From Argyresthia goedartella (Eukaryota; Arthropoda; Insecta; Lepidoptera; Argyresthiidae): a stretch of 64,000 bases of DNA. Made by a program: the position numbers and the translations under genes. The notes under the pieces were generated by a model, which was not told where the DNA came from, made no database searches, and was given only the letters and a program-made list of their open reading frames with translations. Positions 30,544 through 41,900 of this stretch are shown here, piece after piece. The DNA is taken from NCBI GenBank assembly GCA_949825045.1, contig OX463815.1:27767356-27831355 (forward strand). Direction: 5' to 3'. Position 1 is the stretch's first letter. Every line of letters starts with the position of its first letter.

Positions 30544-31048
30544 TGCTCTCTGGGCAGCATGAGAATCGACGCTATAAAATTTCGTAAATTCTCGCTTGGC
30601 TGTTTCTATCCCTATAGTAATTTAAGCAATTGCATTTGCATATATATATTGCAGAAACTCTTTAGGTTCTCTATAGGACTCGTTTTGCTTGTGACGACTT
30701 TAGTTTTAATATTATTCAGTTTTCGTGTCTTTCGGTTTTGAGGAGGGTTTTTAAGTTTTATGTCCTTCTTTGGGCAACTTTTTCTTGGGTGGTCTACTAT
30801 TATACTACTACTACTATTGGTTGAATGAACTGAATCAGTTCATTGCTGGTTATAATGCTGAGTTGTATTTTCATGTGGCCGGTGTTCATGATTGTTTTTT
30901 CTGAGTCACTTTCTACTTGGAAATTGACCCGAATAAATTCGTTGCTGATAATTATATCGGGTTTCGGGTTGTTGTTTTCATAACTGATCATGCATTCTGA
31001 GTTGTTATGTGCGAACATAACGAGACAGAAGAACGAACATAAGAACTG
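30544..31048. other. no recognisable gene
   Basis: Sequence resuming after the piggyBac TTAA. It includes GAACTGAATCAGTTC near 30829, which echoes CTGAATCAGTTCATT in the tandem unit that follows. Some minus-strand frames look coding-like but I cannot assign them. Confidence 0.4.
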
Positions 31049-31050
31049 GT

Positions 31051-31350
31051 CTTCTTGATTGTTTTCTTGTAGGTGTCTTGCTTCTGGTTGGGCACCCTGA
31101 ATCAGTTCATTTCCGCTTCCATGGCAGATCTTTTCATATACAGCTTCTTGTATATTATTTGAGTAATTATTCGGCTTGGAAGTATGTTATGCTCGCAAGA
31201 CTGTTCTTCTTGATTGTTTTCTTTTAGGTGTCTTGCTACTGGTTGGGCACCCTGATTCAGTTCATTTCCGCTTCCATGGCAGATATTTTCATATACAGCT
31301 TCTTGTATGTTATTTGAGTAATTATTCGGCTTGAAAGTAGATAATTTACA
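31051..31350 (-). repeat. 155-bp tandem duplication
   Basis: Two adjacent copies (starting 31051 and 31206) share CTTCTTGATTGTTTTCTT, GTTGGGCACCCTGA and TTCCGCTTCCATGGCAGAT, with a few substitutions. The period is not a multiple of three. It lies just downstream (minus sense) of the LINE endonuclease remnant. Confidence 0.9.
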
Positions 31351-31374
31351 TCCCATAGACTAGAGACGTATACG

Positions 31375-32075
31375 AAAAACTTAGATATAAATTCTGTATT
31401 AACTCTAGCGATGGAACGTGTGTTTATAAATCGCTTAGGATCTTTTGGTTTTGTTATGGTGAATTCAGCTACCACCATACCGTGGTCACTGCGTCCATTA
31501 TTGTGATAAACTTTGATGGCTTTGCAAAGATCATTTGAGTCTGTTATAACTAAATCCAGCAGTGTCGCCGATGTGGCCGTTATGCGTGTTAGTTCCCTAA
31601 CCATCTGTTCCAAACTTAATTGTGATAAAAATGAGTGCAGATCAACTGCTTTGGGTAGGTCTGGGTTTAGTTATTTGATATTGAGGTCAGTCAAAACAAA
31701 GAGATGTTTACAGTAGCCGAGACTGCTTATAGTCTCGTTTAAGGCAATCTATTGCATCATCTGTCGTTACAGCCTCCGGTCTGTAGGCTGTGCCAACGGC
31801 AACGAGGCCGATTCCCGGTAGAGTCAGCTCTAGCCACATCTGCTCGAGCGGGGAGGGAGGGTGCGCGATCACGCGAGCTCGCACTCGTGTTTTAAATGGT
31901 ATCCCGGTATTTTTGTTGCGCAAATATCTTGGCCGTCCATCAACCACGTCTCGTTTAGAACAAGTATGTCAGATTTGTACCTTTCAACGCTTACTGTTAA
32001 TTCGTCCTGTCCTGTATTCAACGATCGCACATTGATGAGTCCTAGTATCAAACCAGATTGCTTTTGTTTAATCAT
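31375..32075 (-). pseudogene. LINE endonuclease remnant (Jockey/CR1 group)
   Basis: On the minus strand an AP-endonuclease-like domain is spread over three frames: NVRSLNTGQDEL and LNETWL (32075-31869), GLVAVGTAYRP (31947-31708), and LLDLVITDS with SDHGMVVAEF (31613-31375). The SDH motif is the catalytic end of the domain. At least two frameshifts break it and no RT follows. Confidence 0.75.
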
Positions 32076-32469
32076 TGCATGTAATTTAGTATTATTGACA
32101 TAATATTTTCCATGTATAGGTTCGGTGAAGTAATTAGCAGGACAGTTCCGAACAAAACCAACACATTACTAGCATTACATACATATTACACAATATAAGA
32201 AGTGAGAAACAAGAGAGAATGATTGACATATAGACGGGTTTGGGCACATAATTTTCAGACTATAGTTACATATAGCGACATCGGCGCTTTTACAAGAGTA
32301 GCTTAGGCAGATATAAATACAACTGTTTATGCAGACGTTGGTGATCTGATTATTTGCGTACATGTGTGTATGATAAAGTAATTAACAAAAACAGGCTTAA
32401 CAAAATTATTAAAAGTCGATTAAAGAAACCGTCGAATTTCGCACTAATACTGTCATTACCCAAAAACAC

Positions 32470-32740
32470 GAATTAAGTCAGCCTCATTCCGCAGCCGTTA
32501 CTTGGTTGACTGGTTCTCGCGTCTGGCAAATATGTGCCCATCCGTGGTCCATATATAACGGCATTTTGCCGCAAACCCAACGTTACGTGCCTTTGCAAAT
32601 AATACGCGGTTCTTACGTGTGAGCCGCTCATTGACGTACAGCTTGTGCGGCACGTGAGGTGGGAGAGCCAAGCCTTCAGTGGTGGCCCCTCGGCGAACCC
32701 TCAAGTAGCCGAGGTCGCTGTGATTCATGTTGGCTCTAGG
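32470..32740 (-). pseudogene. LINE ORF1 C-terminal remnant
   Basis: The minus-strand frame contains KLYVNERLTRKNRVLFAKAR and YIWTTDGHIFARR. This resembles the C-terminal domain (shared with baculovirus FP proteins) of lepidopteran LINE ORF1. Its position just 5' of the endonuclease remnant fits one broken LINE. Confidence 0.65.
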
Positions 32741-32744
32741 AAAG

Positions 32745-33112
32745 TGTTTACCAAATTAAATGATTTAAATAAACCAAGTAGCCTGCTTTTATAGGTTGAA
32801 TTTACCAACAAATCTACAGTAAAATCTCCACAGACTATTTGAGATTTATTATTAGACTTTACTATTAATTTTAATATATTTCCATAATTAACTCAAAAAT
32901 TTGAAAGTTCTGGTCATAAGGGAGTCTGTAAACGAAAACTATAACATGTTTTACCAACTCAACAGAGGACAGTTCAATACAGCCTGCCTTCGACAGTCTA
33001 ACAATATCTTGCGTTCTTTCGATTTTATGGTTTTCCGTAATAATATAAATGAGCCTCCACCGTCGGACTTTCGATTGAAGGTACTGGCAACTGGTTCGGG
33101 TACGGAACCCTA
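32745..33112 (-). pseudogene. second LINE endonuclease remnant
   Basis: Across minus-strand frames, SVELVKHVIVFVYRLP and VCGDFTVDLLVNST match the middle of a LINE endonuclease (the GDFN-type motif appears as GDFT). Both ends are cut off. It ends at GGTACGGAACCCTAATAAAA (33098), a GTACGGAACCCT-family end. Confidence 0.6.
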
Positions 33113-33129
33113 ATAAAAAGTAATTATAA

Positions 33130-34260
33130 TAGGTACTATGATGTGTTATTTTTTTTAGTTGATCCATTGTTGATGCAGTTGTTGATATACCTGATGATAT
33201 GTGTCCGACCGATACACGATTTCTCGCCGAAACCGAAACCGAAATTTCGGCGAGCGCCCAGTTTCGGCCGAAATTGGAATTCATAAGTTTCTAGCTACAA
33301 TTGCCTCTAAATTTATTAGAATAAAATGAAAACTAAAATTTTTAAACATCAAATTAACATTAGATTGAAAAAAATATATGAATTTAAAACTTATTAAGAA
33401 ATCTTGCAGACGGCTTTCACTAAATATGTTGGGGATTTTTCGAAAAATTCCCAGAGTGGATTTTTCTCTCTCTGCGACATCTTGTTTGGTTTGTGACATG
33501 TACTTAAAATAATAGAATTAAATGAAATAATAAAACATGAAAATACCAAAACATTAGAAGGTTAAAGTTGTCTTAGACAGAATGATATTTAACGTAAAAC
33601 ATAACCCCTTCACATTCACACAAAAAAACCACCGGTCGTAATTTCTTTTCTTGCGATTATTAATTTAAGATGGATTCTGCATTATGTTTGTTGCTATTAC
33701 GCTTGTTTATTAATCAATTTAGTATCGAATATAATATACAAAAGTAATCACAAATTATTTTGTGTGAAAACTCAAAAACTTAAAAACTATTAAAAATAAC
33801 AAATAACACAAAGTAAACAAACTGTACTGATCGTCAAAAGAATTACGTTTGACTGATGTTATCCAAGGTCATCCGCACGATGTATACATTTCGCAAGCGC
33901 GCCGGCATCCGTAACCCAACTAGCTCGTGGCGAAGACTGCCGAGCGCACCCGATAACTGACGACCATGAATTTCGGCCCCGCCGAAATTTCGGCTGATTT
34001 CTGGCCAAAACCGAAACATTGCCGAAACATGAATTTTGCGCCGAAACTGGCCGAAACCGAAATTTCGGTAGGACACTAATAATGATCTGTTGATCCTAAG
34101 AAATGTTGATCTCGTTGATGTAGTGAGTTGTTGGCAAAATTATCGGTTGATCTAATGAACTATTGATGTCGTAATTCAATGATATAGTCAACCGTTGACC
34201 TATGAAGCTATTGATCTAGTGGTATTGACATAATAAATGTTGACATGATGAATGTTGATG
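33130..34260 (+). repeat. GTTGAT-rich low-complexity tract, interrupted
   Basis: GTTGATC/GTTGATG words recur every 10-25 bp at 33157-33205 and again at 34080-34255. The TIR element 33205-34073 splits the tract. Confidence 0.7.
33205..34073. mobile_element. TIR element rich in CCGAAATTTCGG
   Basis: The left end GTGTCCGACCGATACACG and the complement of the right end (GTGTCCTACCGAAATTTCGG) match at the tip. Both subterminal regions hold several CCGAAACCGAAATTTCGG-like words in both orientations. The interior is AT-rich without a transposase. The class (hAT-like?) is unproven; I see no clean target duplication. Confidence 0.6.
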
Positions 34261-35130
34261 TTAGGTACCAGACCCGGCACCATCAGAACTCGCTTGTATT
34301 GCAAATGGTTCACAAGCTACGACGACCTCTTTTTCCGGCATTGTGCGCAGAATATACATACGGTAGATAGTACGTTTACCTAACCTACACTACACTTATG
34401 ATTAGCTAATGTACGGGTTTCAGTAAAAAGTCAAGGTTAGGCTTATTCGTAGTAAACGGCAGTGGTAGATGTACTATTATTGTAAGTCACAGAACGAAAA
34501 TGAATAGCACTCACCATTGCGAGTCTGTCTGCCTCACTCGACCCGTCTTTAGCTCAGGGTTTGCTGTTTGTACTCATTGTAATAGCTCCCCCACAATAGG
34601 CCTTGTAAAAAAATCAAGGGCGCCAAACTGAGAAAACCATATCGAGATAATTGGGTTCTTAACTAAATTCCGTTTTTCCCATCTATAATATTACAGGATT
34701 TCTGAAATATCCGTAAAAAAACATAATTTCCTTAATTTGTCCTTTGCGTAGTTTGTTCAAATTCATTTTGCCGTTAAGTTGGCTGTCCAGCCAGACCAGC
34801 CTCAAGTAAAACCGTTCAAACTCTGTTAACAAGTGACGCACAAAGCGGGTTGTTAACAATTATAAAAAAAAAAGGAGATCGACTCCAAAAATTTCAAAAA
34901 ATTAAATAAAAACTAGTAACGACGTATTTTTTAGCAGGGACATTAACGAAGAAACTTCGATATTTATCACATTTAATCATATTCTGAGTCCTGAAAACAT
35001 AAATAGCCCATTTTTTGCACGTTTTTATTATATTGAGTACTTATTGATTTTCAATCAAAAAACGAATTTAAAGTAGGTAACGCTAAACAGCACTTGTTTT
35101 AAAACAACATCAGAGGCTTTGACATTAAAG
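34261..35130. other. no recognisable gene
   Basis: Unassigned sequence. Short open frames only and no repeat I can name. Confidence 0.55.
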
Positions 35131-35310
35131 GACAGACAGACCTTTGCGTCAGTCTACATTTTCTTTTCTATGTGAACAAAAAGACGGTGATTGACGCACA
35201 CCACTGTCCCTTACTAACAATTATTACATCACTTCTGCTGTAGGTCCGTTTTCGCGCCAAACTGTCAACTGTCAGTTTGAACCCGCGATTTTTGGCATTA
35301 AATTATAGTA
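35130..35310. mobile_element. fold-back MITE, relative of 3240-3390
   Basis: It repeats the TGCGTCAGTCTACATTTTC / ATTGACGCA hairpin, the CTTACTAACAATTATTACATC arm and the TTTGGCATTAAA flank, in the opposite orientation to the copy at 3170-3390. Confidence 0.6.
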
Positions 35311-35570
35311 TTTTAATGTTTTATTAAGCTCGTGGTCTATTCGAATGACAGACGTAAAATTTAAGCAAATATCAAATTCATATACTATATCTACAAATTT
35401 TTGATTACAATACTGGCCGACTGGCTCCTACCTTGCTGGCCTAAGTCAGGCTACGTTGGCCTCCTGGTTTTACAAAGGCAGGAGGATATTTGCTCAGTGC
35501 GGGCCAGTCGCTGACCTCCAACTACTGTTTGGGTCGAAAGGAAATATAACTTGCTTCAAAAACGAGTAAT

Positions 35571-36060
35571 ATACAGGTTGGCCATTTGAAAGGGTCTGTA
35601 TGGCGAAATCAGAAACTTTAAGAGATATATGGTTTTGCTTTAAAGAACTATGACATCGATTTTGGCGACATGAAACTGCATCATTCGATTCTTTTTATAG
35701 CCGTTGTCCTAGCCGGGAAGCGTCTTTTGAAAAGCCCCTGGGGTACAACGCTGGGCCGCATTGTGCCCCACAGGCTTTTCAGAATTTCGAACCGCTTGAA
35801 AAGCCCAGAGCCCGATTTTTTAATTACTTGCCTCGGAAGCGAGCACTCGCCAAGCTAAACGATTGGTAGAAACTAGTTAAATCGAGTGATATGAACCAAT
35901 CGTTGCGCTTGGCGAGCGCTCGCCACGACGCGAGTGATTCAAAAATAGAGCTCCAGAGCGCTACAGCGCGACGTTGCTTTGTACCACACTGGGTTTTTCA
36001 GCGCTCATATTGACAATCCATCGTCTGAATAGCCCGTGGGGTGCAACGCGTGTGACCCAT
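35571..36060 (+). repeat. left copy of a palindromic repeat family
   Basis: It starts with GGCCATTTGAAAGGGTCTGT, followed by several palindromic modules (GGGGTACAACGC...GCATTGTGCCCCAC; GAGCGCTACAGCGCGACG; GAATAGCCCGTGGGGTGC). Inverted counterparts lie at 41040-41275 and 42560-42650. The copy is interrupted by a nested MITE at 35809-35955. Confidence 0.75.
35809..35955. mobile_element. ~145-bp nested hairpin MITE
   Basis: It is absent from the paired copy at 41040-41275, where CAGAGCG is continuous; here CAGAG flanks the insert on both sides. The ends CCCGATTTTTTAATTAC and the complement of GATTCAAAAATAGAGCTC are partly inverted. Inner arms (GAGCACTCGCCAAGC; GCTTGGCGAGCGCTC) form a strong hairpin. 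Confidence 0.7.
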
Positions 36061-36274
36061 GCGCTAGGCCTCAAAGAGAAAGCGCATTAGTGCACCAAGC
36101 GCGTGCGGTGCGATGCATGCGCTGGACGTGAAAGATACCATTGAGTACATTGAGTGGAACAAAGAGATCCAATATTGTTAAGCAGTTTTGGGAAACACGT
36201 ACGATTCAAGGTCACAACTTCTCACCGGTGCAATGATTAGTGGTCATTTTATGTTGATGCAGTTATTAATATAA

Positions 36275-36900
36275 GAATAATAATAATCTTTATTTTAGGT
36301 TAACAAAAACCCATATCTCTATATACCTTACAACTAGAGATACATAATTTATTATAAAAATACAAAATTATCTAGCCTAGTTATTGATTTTCTTCTTCGT
36401 TTTCGCTTCTCTGTAGCGTGGGTAAACGATGCCCTCCGGCCAGTAATCCTTGGCCAGAATCATCGTCTTAAGGTCCGCGGGCACCCGAAATTTGAAGAAG
36501 AGGAAATCTGTACATTCGCCTCCTTGAAACCAGACGGCGGATTTTTCTTCAGCTTTTCCAGAATATGACGTTCAACGCCCTCGCAGGTCATTTTCACGTC
36601 GATCCTGGAAATGTATATGTGAACGGTGGAGGCGGCAGCTTTCAGGCTGCACTCACCGGTGGGGGGCGTGCCGCGCTGATTGCGGCTCCGCCTGGAGCGG
36701 CGCTTCCTGTTTTGGACCAGGATAGCCTTCGCCATCAACTGTCCCGTTCGGCGGGTCACGGGCGGGCCTAGCCGTTGTCGCGCGCGGCGCAGCCTGCAAC
36801 TTCTGTTGTTCGGCGGCGGGCGGTGCGGGGCGCGGTCGGTGGCGGCGGGCACGGCGGGACACAGCTGCATATGTGTCCAGTATTTTGGATGTTTCAGAGG
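36275..36900 (-). pseudogene. LINE-type ORF1 remnant with its own 3' tail
   Basis: On the minus strand, HIYISRIDVKMTCEGVERHI and, after a frameshift near 36510, DYWPEGIVYPRYRE resemble the C-terminal domain of lepidopteran LINE ORF1 proteins. A stop, AATAAAG and an ATT-rich tail follow at 36275-36295, marking a genuine 3' end. A GC-rich basic region lies upstream (36650-36860). It meets the plus-strand CR1 head to head at a palindrome (36874-36921). Confidence 0.6.
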
Positions 36901-36921
36901 AAACATCCAAAATACTGGACA
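36874..36921. repeat. perfect palindrome at a head-to-head LINE junction
   Basis: Arms of 22 bp (36874-36895 and 36900-36921) with a 4-nt loop. Beyond it, GGCGGGAC on one side is mirrored by GTCCCGTC on the other, so similarity between the two halves extends past the palindrome after a short insertion. Confidence 0.93.
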
Positions 36922-39900
36922 GTCCCGTCGTAAGGTGGAGTCCTGGGGTGATCTACAGCCGCTGACATCCGAGTACCCGAGCATGGACCGCTCCCAGCCA
37001 TCGCAAGACAAGGGGAAGAAGCCAGCCGCAGGCGCAACTGCTAACGCCAAGAAAAGCGGAGGCGTCGTGACCAGGAGAGGGGGCCAGGTGCCTGCGAAGT
37101 GAGGTTATTGTGACGTCTCCCCGTTCTTCATCTCGTCTTGCTTAATGTGTGTGCATTTTGCCAGCTCGTCGGCAGTCGGCATTACAATATAGGTACTTCA
37201 CTCGTTACAGCACTTTATGTGGTTTTTTCAATTTTTCTTTCGTAGGTAATTGTAATTTTGTAAATTCTTGCAGTAGTTACATTTAAATAACTATATATTT
37301 TTAATTCATCTGTCATCGGTCACAAAGCTGAGTTCATGTTCGTGCTTTTTTTTTCTTATTCCTGATTATGTTCCGTAGTTCGAAATGTGTACTCGTGTGT
37401 TTTTTTTTTTTTTCTTTTTCACTTTAGATTTATTTAATTAATTTTGTTTTCTTCCTGTGTCAATCCCGATACGATTAAGTACCTATGAAGAGCTATTATA
37501 GTTTACTTATTGATTTCTTCCAGTATTCCTATGTGGATAGGGGCTGGGTCAGGTTCCATTATTTGTGTTTTAGTTTAGTTTAGTTTTAGTTATATATATA
37601 CATATATACATATATTAGGTAGTTATTATATCTATCATTATTTTATACATATGGATAGTTTATGTAATATTGATAATAGTTTTTTCTCTTGTTCCTCGAG
37701 CGACGACTACATTAGTGCGGAGAGCGATAACTCCTTTGTGGTGGAACCGCTATCCGCCAAACTGAGGACTGTCTTTGTTGGCCTGGAGGGTAACTTAAAT
37801 ATTGTTCATATCAATGCCCAAAGCATCCACTCTATTTACCCAGACCTTCTCGAAGCGTTCAGCACAAAACATGTGGATGGTATACTTATTTCTGAATCTT
37901 TCCTAAAACCTTCTATGCCTTCCACCATGTATTCACTACCTGGATACCAGCTGTATCGGAACGATAGAGTTGGAAAAGCTGGTGGTGGTGTAGCTATTTT
38001 CCTTCGTTCAGTGTTATCCTGCAAAGTTGTGAGTGTCTCCCCGAGTGAGTATTCTGAATCTGCTGAACATCTTTTCCTTGAAATCTGTCTTCACCATAGT
38101 AAAGTTCTGCTCGGTGTTCTCTACAGTCCTTCGCTTCTCATCAATTACTTCGATACCTTCGAGTCCCTGCTCAATGAGCTGACTCCTCTTTATAATGATG
38201 TCCTAATCCTCGGCGACTTTAATACATGTCTTCTTAAAAATGATTCCCGCTCGGCCCAACTCCGGTCTATTGTCAATTCATTCAACTTGCATATTCTCCC
38301 TCTAAATGCGACTCATTGTCAACCACATTGTACTCCCTCTCTCCTTGATATCATGATATCATCTGATATAGACAAAGTTGCTGCCCACGGTCAATTTAAT
38401 TCTCCTTTTTCTTATCATGACCTGGTTTATCTCTCCTATAAGGTCAAGTCTCCCAAGAACAGAGCCAAATTTATCTTTCTTCGTAGCTTTAAGGGCATTG
38501 ATCCATCGTTACTCCAATCTGATGCATCATCAATCGATTGGTCACCTGTCATTTCTAGTGAGGCCGTTGACGACAAGATCCACCATTTCAACACAATTAT
38601 TCTGAGACTATTTTACAAACACGCACCCATCAAAAAAGTCAAAGTAAAACACCTTCCTGCGCCTTGGCTCACGGACCCCATCAAACGGTTGATGGCTAAA
38701 CGGAACCGAGCTAAATATCAGCATAAAAAGGAACCCACCGACGATAATTTTGCTGCCTACAAATGCCTCCGGAACCGTTGTAACCGTACGTGCCGTGATG
38801 CCAAGCGCCGCCACATCTTTGAGTGCATTCAAAACTACACCCCTTCCGAAGTGTGGAAATTCCTGAGATCTCTAGGTGTCGGTAAGCCCCAGAATCAAAT
38901 GGTTGGTGACGTCGATCTCAACGGTCTATATTCTTCCCGCTATCACACACATTATAAATCACTCTCTCTCTAGCTGTTCTTTCCCCTATGTGTGGAAAAA
39001 AGCATTAGTTATACCTTTACCCAAATCCTCAAACCCCTCCTCTTTCAAAGAGTATCGTCCTATTTCTATCCTGCCTATCCTTTCCAAAGTCCTAGAATCC
39101 ATTGTCCACTCCCAGCTTTCCTCCTACCTTACGTCTCACTGTCTGCTGAATCAATTCCAGTCGGGATTCAGGCCGGGTCATAGTACCGTTACGGCCTTAC
39201 TCAAAGTAACTGACGACATTCAGTTGGCTATGGACGAGAAACAGCTCACCGTACTAGCGCTACTTGACTTCAGCAGCGCATTCAACTGTGTTGATTTCGA
39301 TATCCTCGTTGAGATACTGAAGTCTCTGAATGTCTCCCCGGCCTCAGCCAGCTGGTTCGACTCCTACCTGAGAGGTCGTCAGCAGCGTATAAGGTCCGAG
39401 GAGACTTCAACAGAATGGTGCGACCTTTTTGCAGGGGTGCCTCAGGGTGGTATCCTCTCCCCTCTTCTCTTTTCTGTCTTCATAAATTCTATCTCAGATA
39501 CTCTCTCTTCCTCTTATCATCTCTATGCCGATGATCTCCAAATTTACCGTCATTTTTCTCCCTGTGATGTTATCTCTGCTGTGGCCATGCTGAATGCTGA
39601 TCTTGAGTGTATCAGGGATTGGGCTCTTTCACACGGGCTACTCGTCAATCCTTGTAAGTCGGAGTCAATGATTATCGGGTCCAGGCACTCTCTCCAAGTG
39701 TTACAGCATATGTCCACTGCACCCATAATGTACGATGGAATCGTAATTCCCTACAGCTCCAAGGCCAAAAATCTCGGAGTCATCTTTGATAACCTGCTGT
39801 CTTGGTCAGCGCATGTCTGCGAGGTTAGTAGGCGTGTCTTCGCTACGTTTTACTCCCTCAGACGACTTCAGCACTTCTTACCTCTTCAGACCAAAATTAC

Positions 39901-40697
39901 ACTCGCCCAATCTCTGTTACTTCCCCTCATTGACTACGCAGATGCCTGCTGGATCAGCGCAAACGAAGAGCAACTGGACAAACTCGAGCGACTTCAAAAT
40001 CTTGGGATTCGGTTTATTTTCGGTTTGCGCAAATTTGACCATGTTTCTCAGTATCGCAGGGATCTGAAGTGGCTTCCAATCCGTCTTCGCCGGGATTCCC
40101 ACATCCTCTTCACTCTCTTTAAGATTTTACATAATCCTCATTACCCTGGCTTCTTACGTGATTCGTTCACTTTTCTTTCTTCAGATAGGCCTCGGAGACC
40201 TCACACTCGGTCGCTGCTCACAACGCCGCAACATAAAACTGTCGCATATGAACATGGGTTCCGACTCCGGGCTATCAAGCTCTGGAACAAACTCCCCAGC
40301 ACCGTCAGGGACAGTCCATCTCTTAACATCTTCAAAAGTAGTTTGAAGGAACATTACCTTTCTCTTCTGTAGTAGATTATATTTTATTTATATATTGTAT
40401 AGGTATTTATTGATATTTATATATAGTATTTATAGGTATTATATTATTATGTAGGTTCTCAATTATTTATATGTGTAAATATCTAAGTAATTTATTATAA
40501 ATATATTAAAGTCACTCTGATGTTTAGTTTTTTGTTATGTTGTGCATAATAGGTCTATCCCTTCGCATGAAACAATTTTTCCTGTCAGCCCTGGGTTTGC
40601 TGGAAGAAATCTCTATATAGAGATAAGCACGCCTTTGTATACTAACTATGTTTGTAATTGTCCATTAATGTGTATATGCAATAAAGTATAAAGTATG
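36922..40697 (+). mobile_element. CR1-like LINE, nearly full length
   Basis: It comprises a GC-rich 5' part with a short basic frame (36984-37100), a T-rich spacer, ORF2 (37651-40372), and a 3' UTR ending in the family tail AGAGATAAGCACGCCTTTGTA and AATAAAGTATAAAGTAT at 40697. The same tail marks copies at 3545 and 27420. Confidence 0.85.
37651..40372 (+). pseudogene. CR1-like ORF2 (endonuclease + reverse transcriptase), broken by one deletion
   Basis: The first frame (37651-38973) is an AP endonuclease: NIVHINAQSIHSIYPDL, GGGVAIFLR, LILGDFNT, SYHDLVYL. The second frame (to 40372) is a reverse transcriptase: KEYRPISILP, FRPGHST, LLDFSSAFNCVD, GVPQGGILSPLL, the catalytic YADDLQIY, and a CR1-type C terminus (LKWLPIRLRRDSHIL, HGFRLRAIKLWNKLP). 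The frames change near 38925-38935, where roughly 50-60 codons between the domains appear missing. Otherwise each part is clean, so this copy is fairly young. It resembles the Jockey/CR1 group; the exact clade needs a tree. Confidence 0.92.
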
Positions 40698-41039
40698 GAA
40701 ACCGCATCCGATGCTGGTCGACTCGGCTTCGTGACGTCACGAGGCGGTGCGATATTCATCAACGCGGGCTTTATGATCATAATCAAGATTACCGAAATAA
40801 AATAAAAACTGTTATTATTCTCACATGAGGATTTTGAGTTGAATAGAGTAGTTCGTAGTAGTAGTCGTAGTTAGTAGTTTAATAGTTCGATAATGACTAT
40901 AGTGGAGAACAAAAATACTACAGTAAAAAGATTGTCTGAGGATTGCTAAATCGGCCGTAACAAACTTGATCTATTAGAATTATAAATTTTGAATGGGCTC
41001 AACTAAACTAAAATTGGGCACGTTGCAGCGCCCATTTTT

Positions 41040-41275
41040 TTAACTAAAAGCTAATTCAAGAAAAGCCAGAGGAACACAACGCCGCAGGCGCTGTACCCCA
41101 CGGGCTATTCAGACCATGAATTGTTAATGTGATGGCTGAAAAAACCTGTGTGGTACAACGCAGCGTCGCGCTGTAGCGCTCTGGCTTTTCGAGCGGTTCC
41201 AAATTCTTAAAAGCCCGTGGGACACAACGCGGCCCAGCGTTGTACCCCACGGGTTTTTCAGAAGAAGCAGCCGGG
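41040..41275 (-). repeat. right, inverted copy of the palindromic repeat
   Basis: The reverse complement aligns with 35725-36060 module by module, without the nested MITE. Internal inverted modules (CCCGTGGG...CCCACGGG) are very clear at 41211-41259. Confidence 0.75.
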
Positions 41276-41689
41276 AATCGAACCCGTAGATTGTGAAATA
41301 AAAGATCAACCTTTATTATTGCACAATCCGATAGTGTTGCTGATAAGGATCAATTTCTGGAAAGTAATGTCATATGGTAAAGGGGTGGAAAGTGTTATCT
41401 TTTTAATTTTGATTTAAAATAGAGGAGATTCGCAAATCGTCAGGATGTTTTTTATGTTTACGTATGTTTCTCTAAGACGGGTGGACTGATTTGGAATTTT
41501 GTTTTTGTTCGAGGGTGTTTACCATCCGATTGGTCCCATTAGGGTCATGATCTGATTTGGGATCCTGGAGAAATCGAGGGAACTCTTCAAATCTTATAGG
41601 CAGACCTATAAGTATAGATTTTTGTATTTTCCATGGTATGCATAATTGCATTTACTTGCATTTACTCTCAGGAAGCATGTTTTTGTTAA

Positions 41690-41900
41690 GTGGAACTGAA
41701 TGTGCACAGCAAAAAAGGATCAGCAAAAACACTTGAAATATTTTACAAGTTTATGTTTTAAGTATTTTTGTTGTTCTTGCATGTTCAACCTAACACGAAG
41801 GGTAAAGGGCTTCACCTAAGCTACCGCAGCATTTTGCCCTGATATTTGCTGTGCAAATCAATATGTTTGATGTGCTGTTTAATATTTCCGTGACTTTATT
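41690..41900 (-). mobile_element. MITE-like repeat, relative of 3680-3935
   Basis: It shares GCACAGCAAAAA, AAGTATTTTTGTTGTTCTTG, GGGTAAAGGGCTTCACC and GCATTTTGCCCTGATATTTG with the intron 2 copy, in opposite orientation. Confidence 0.6.
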
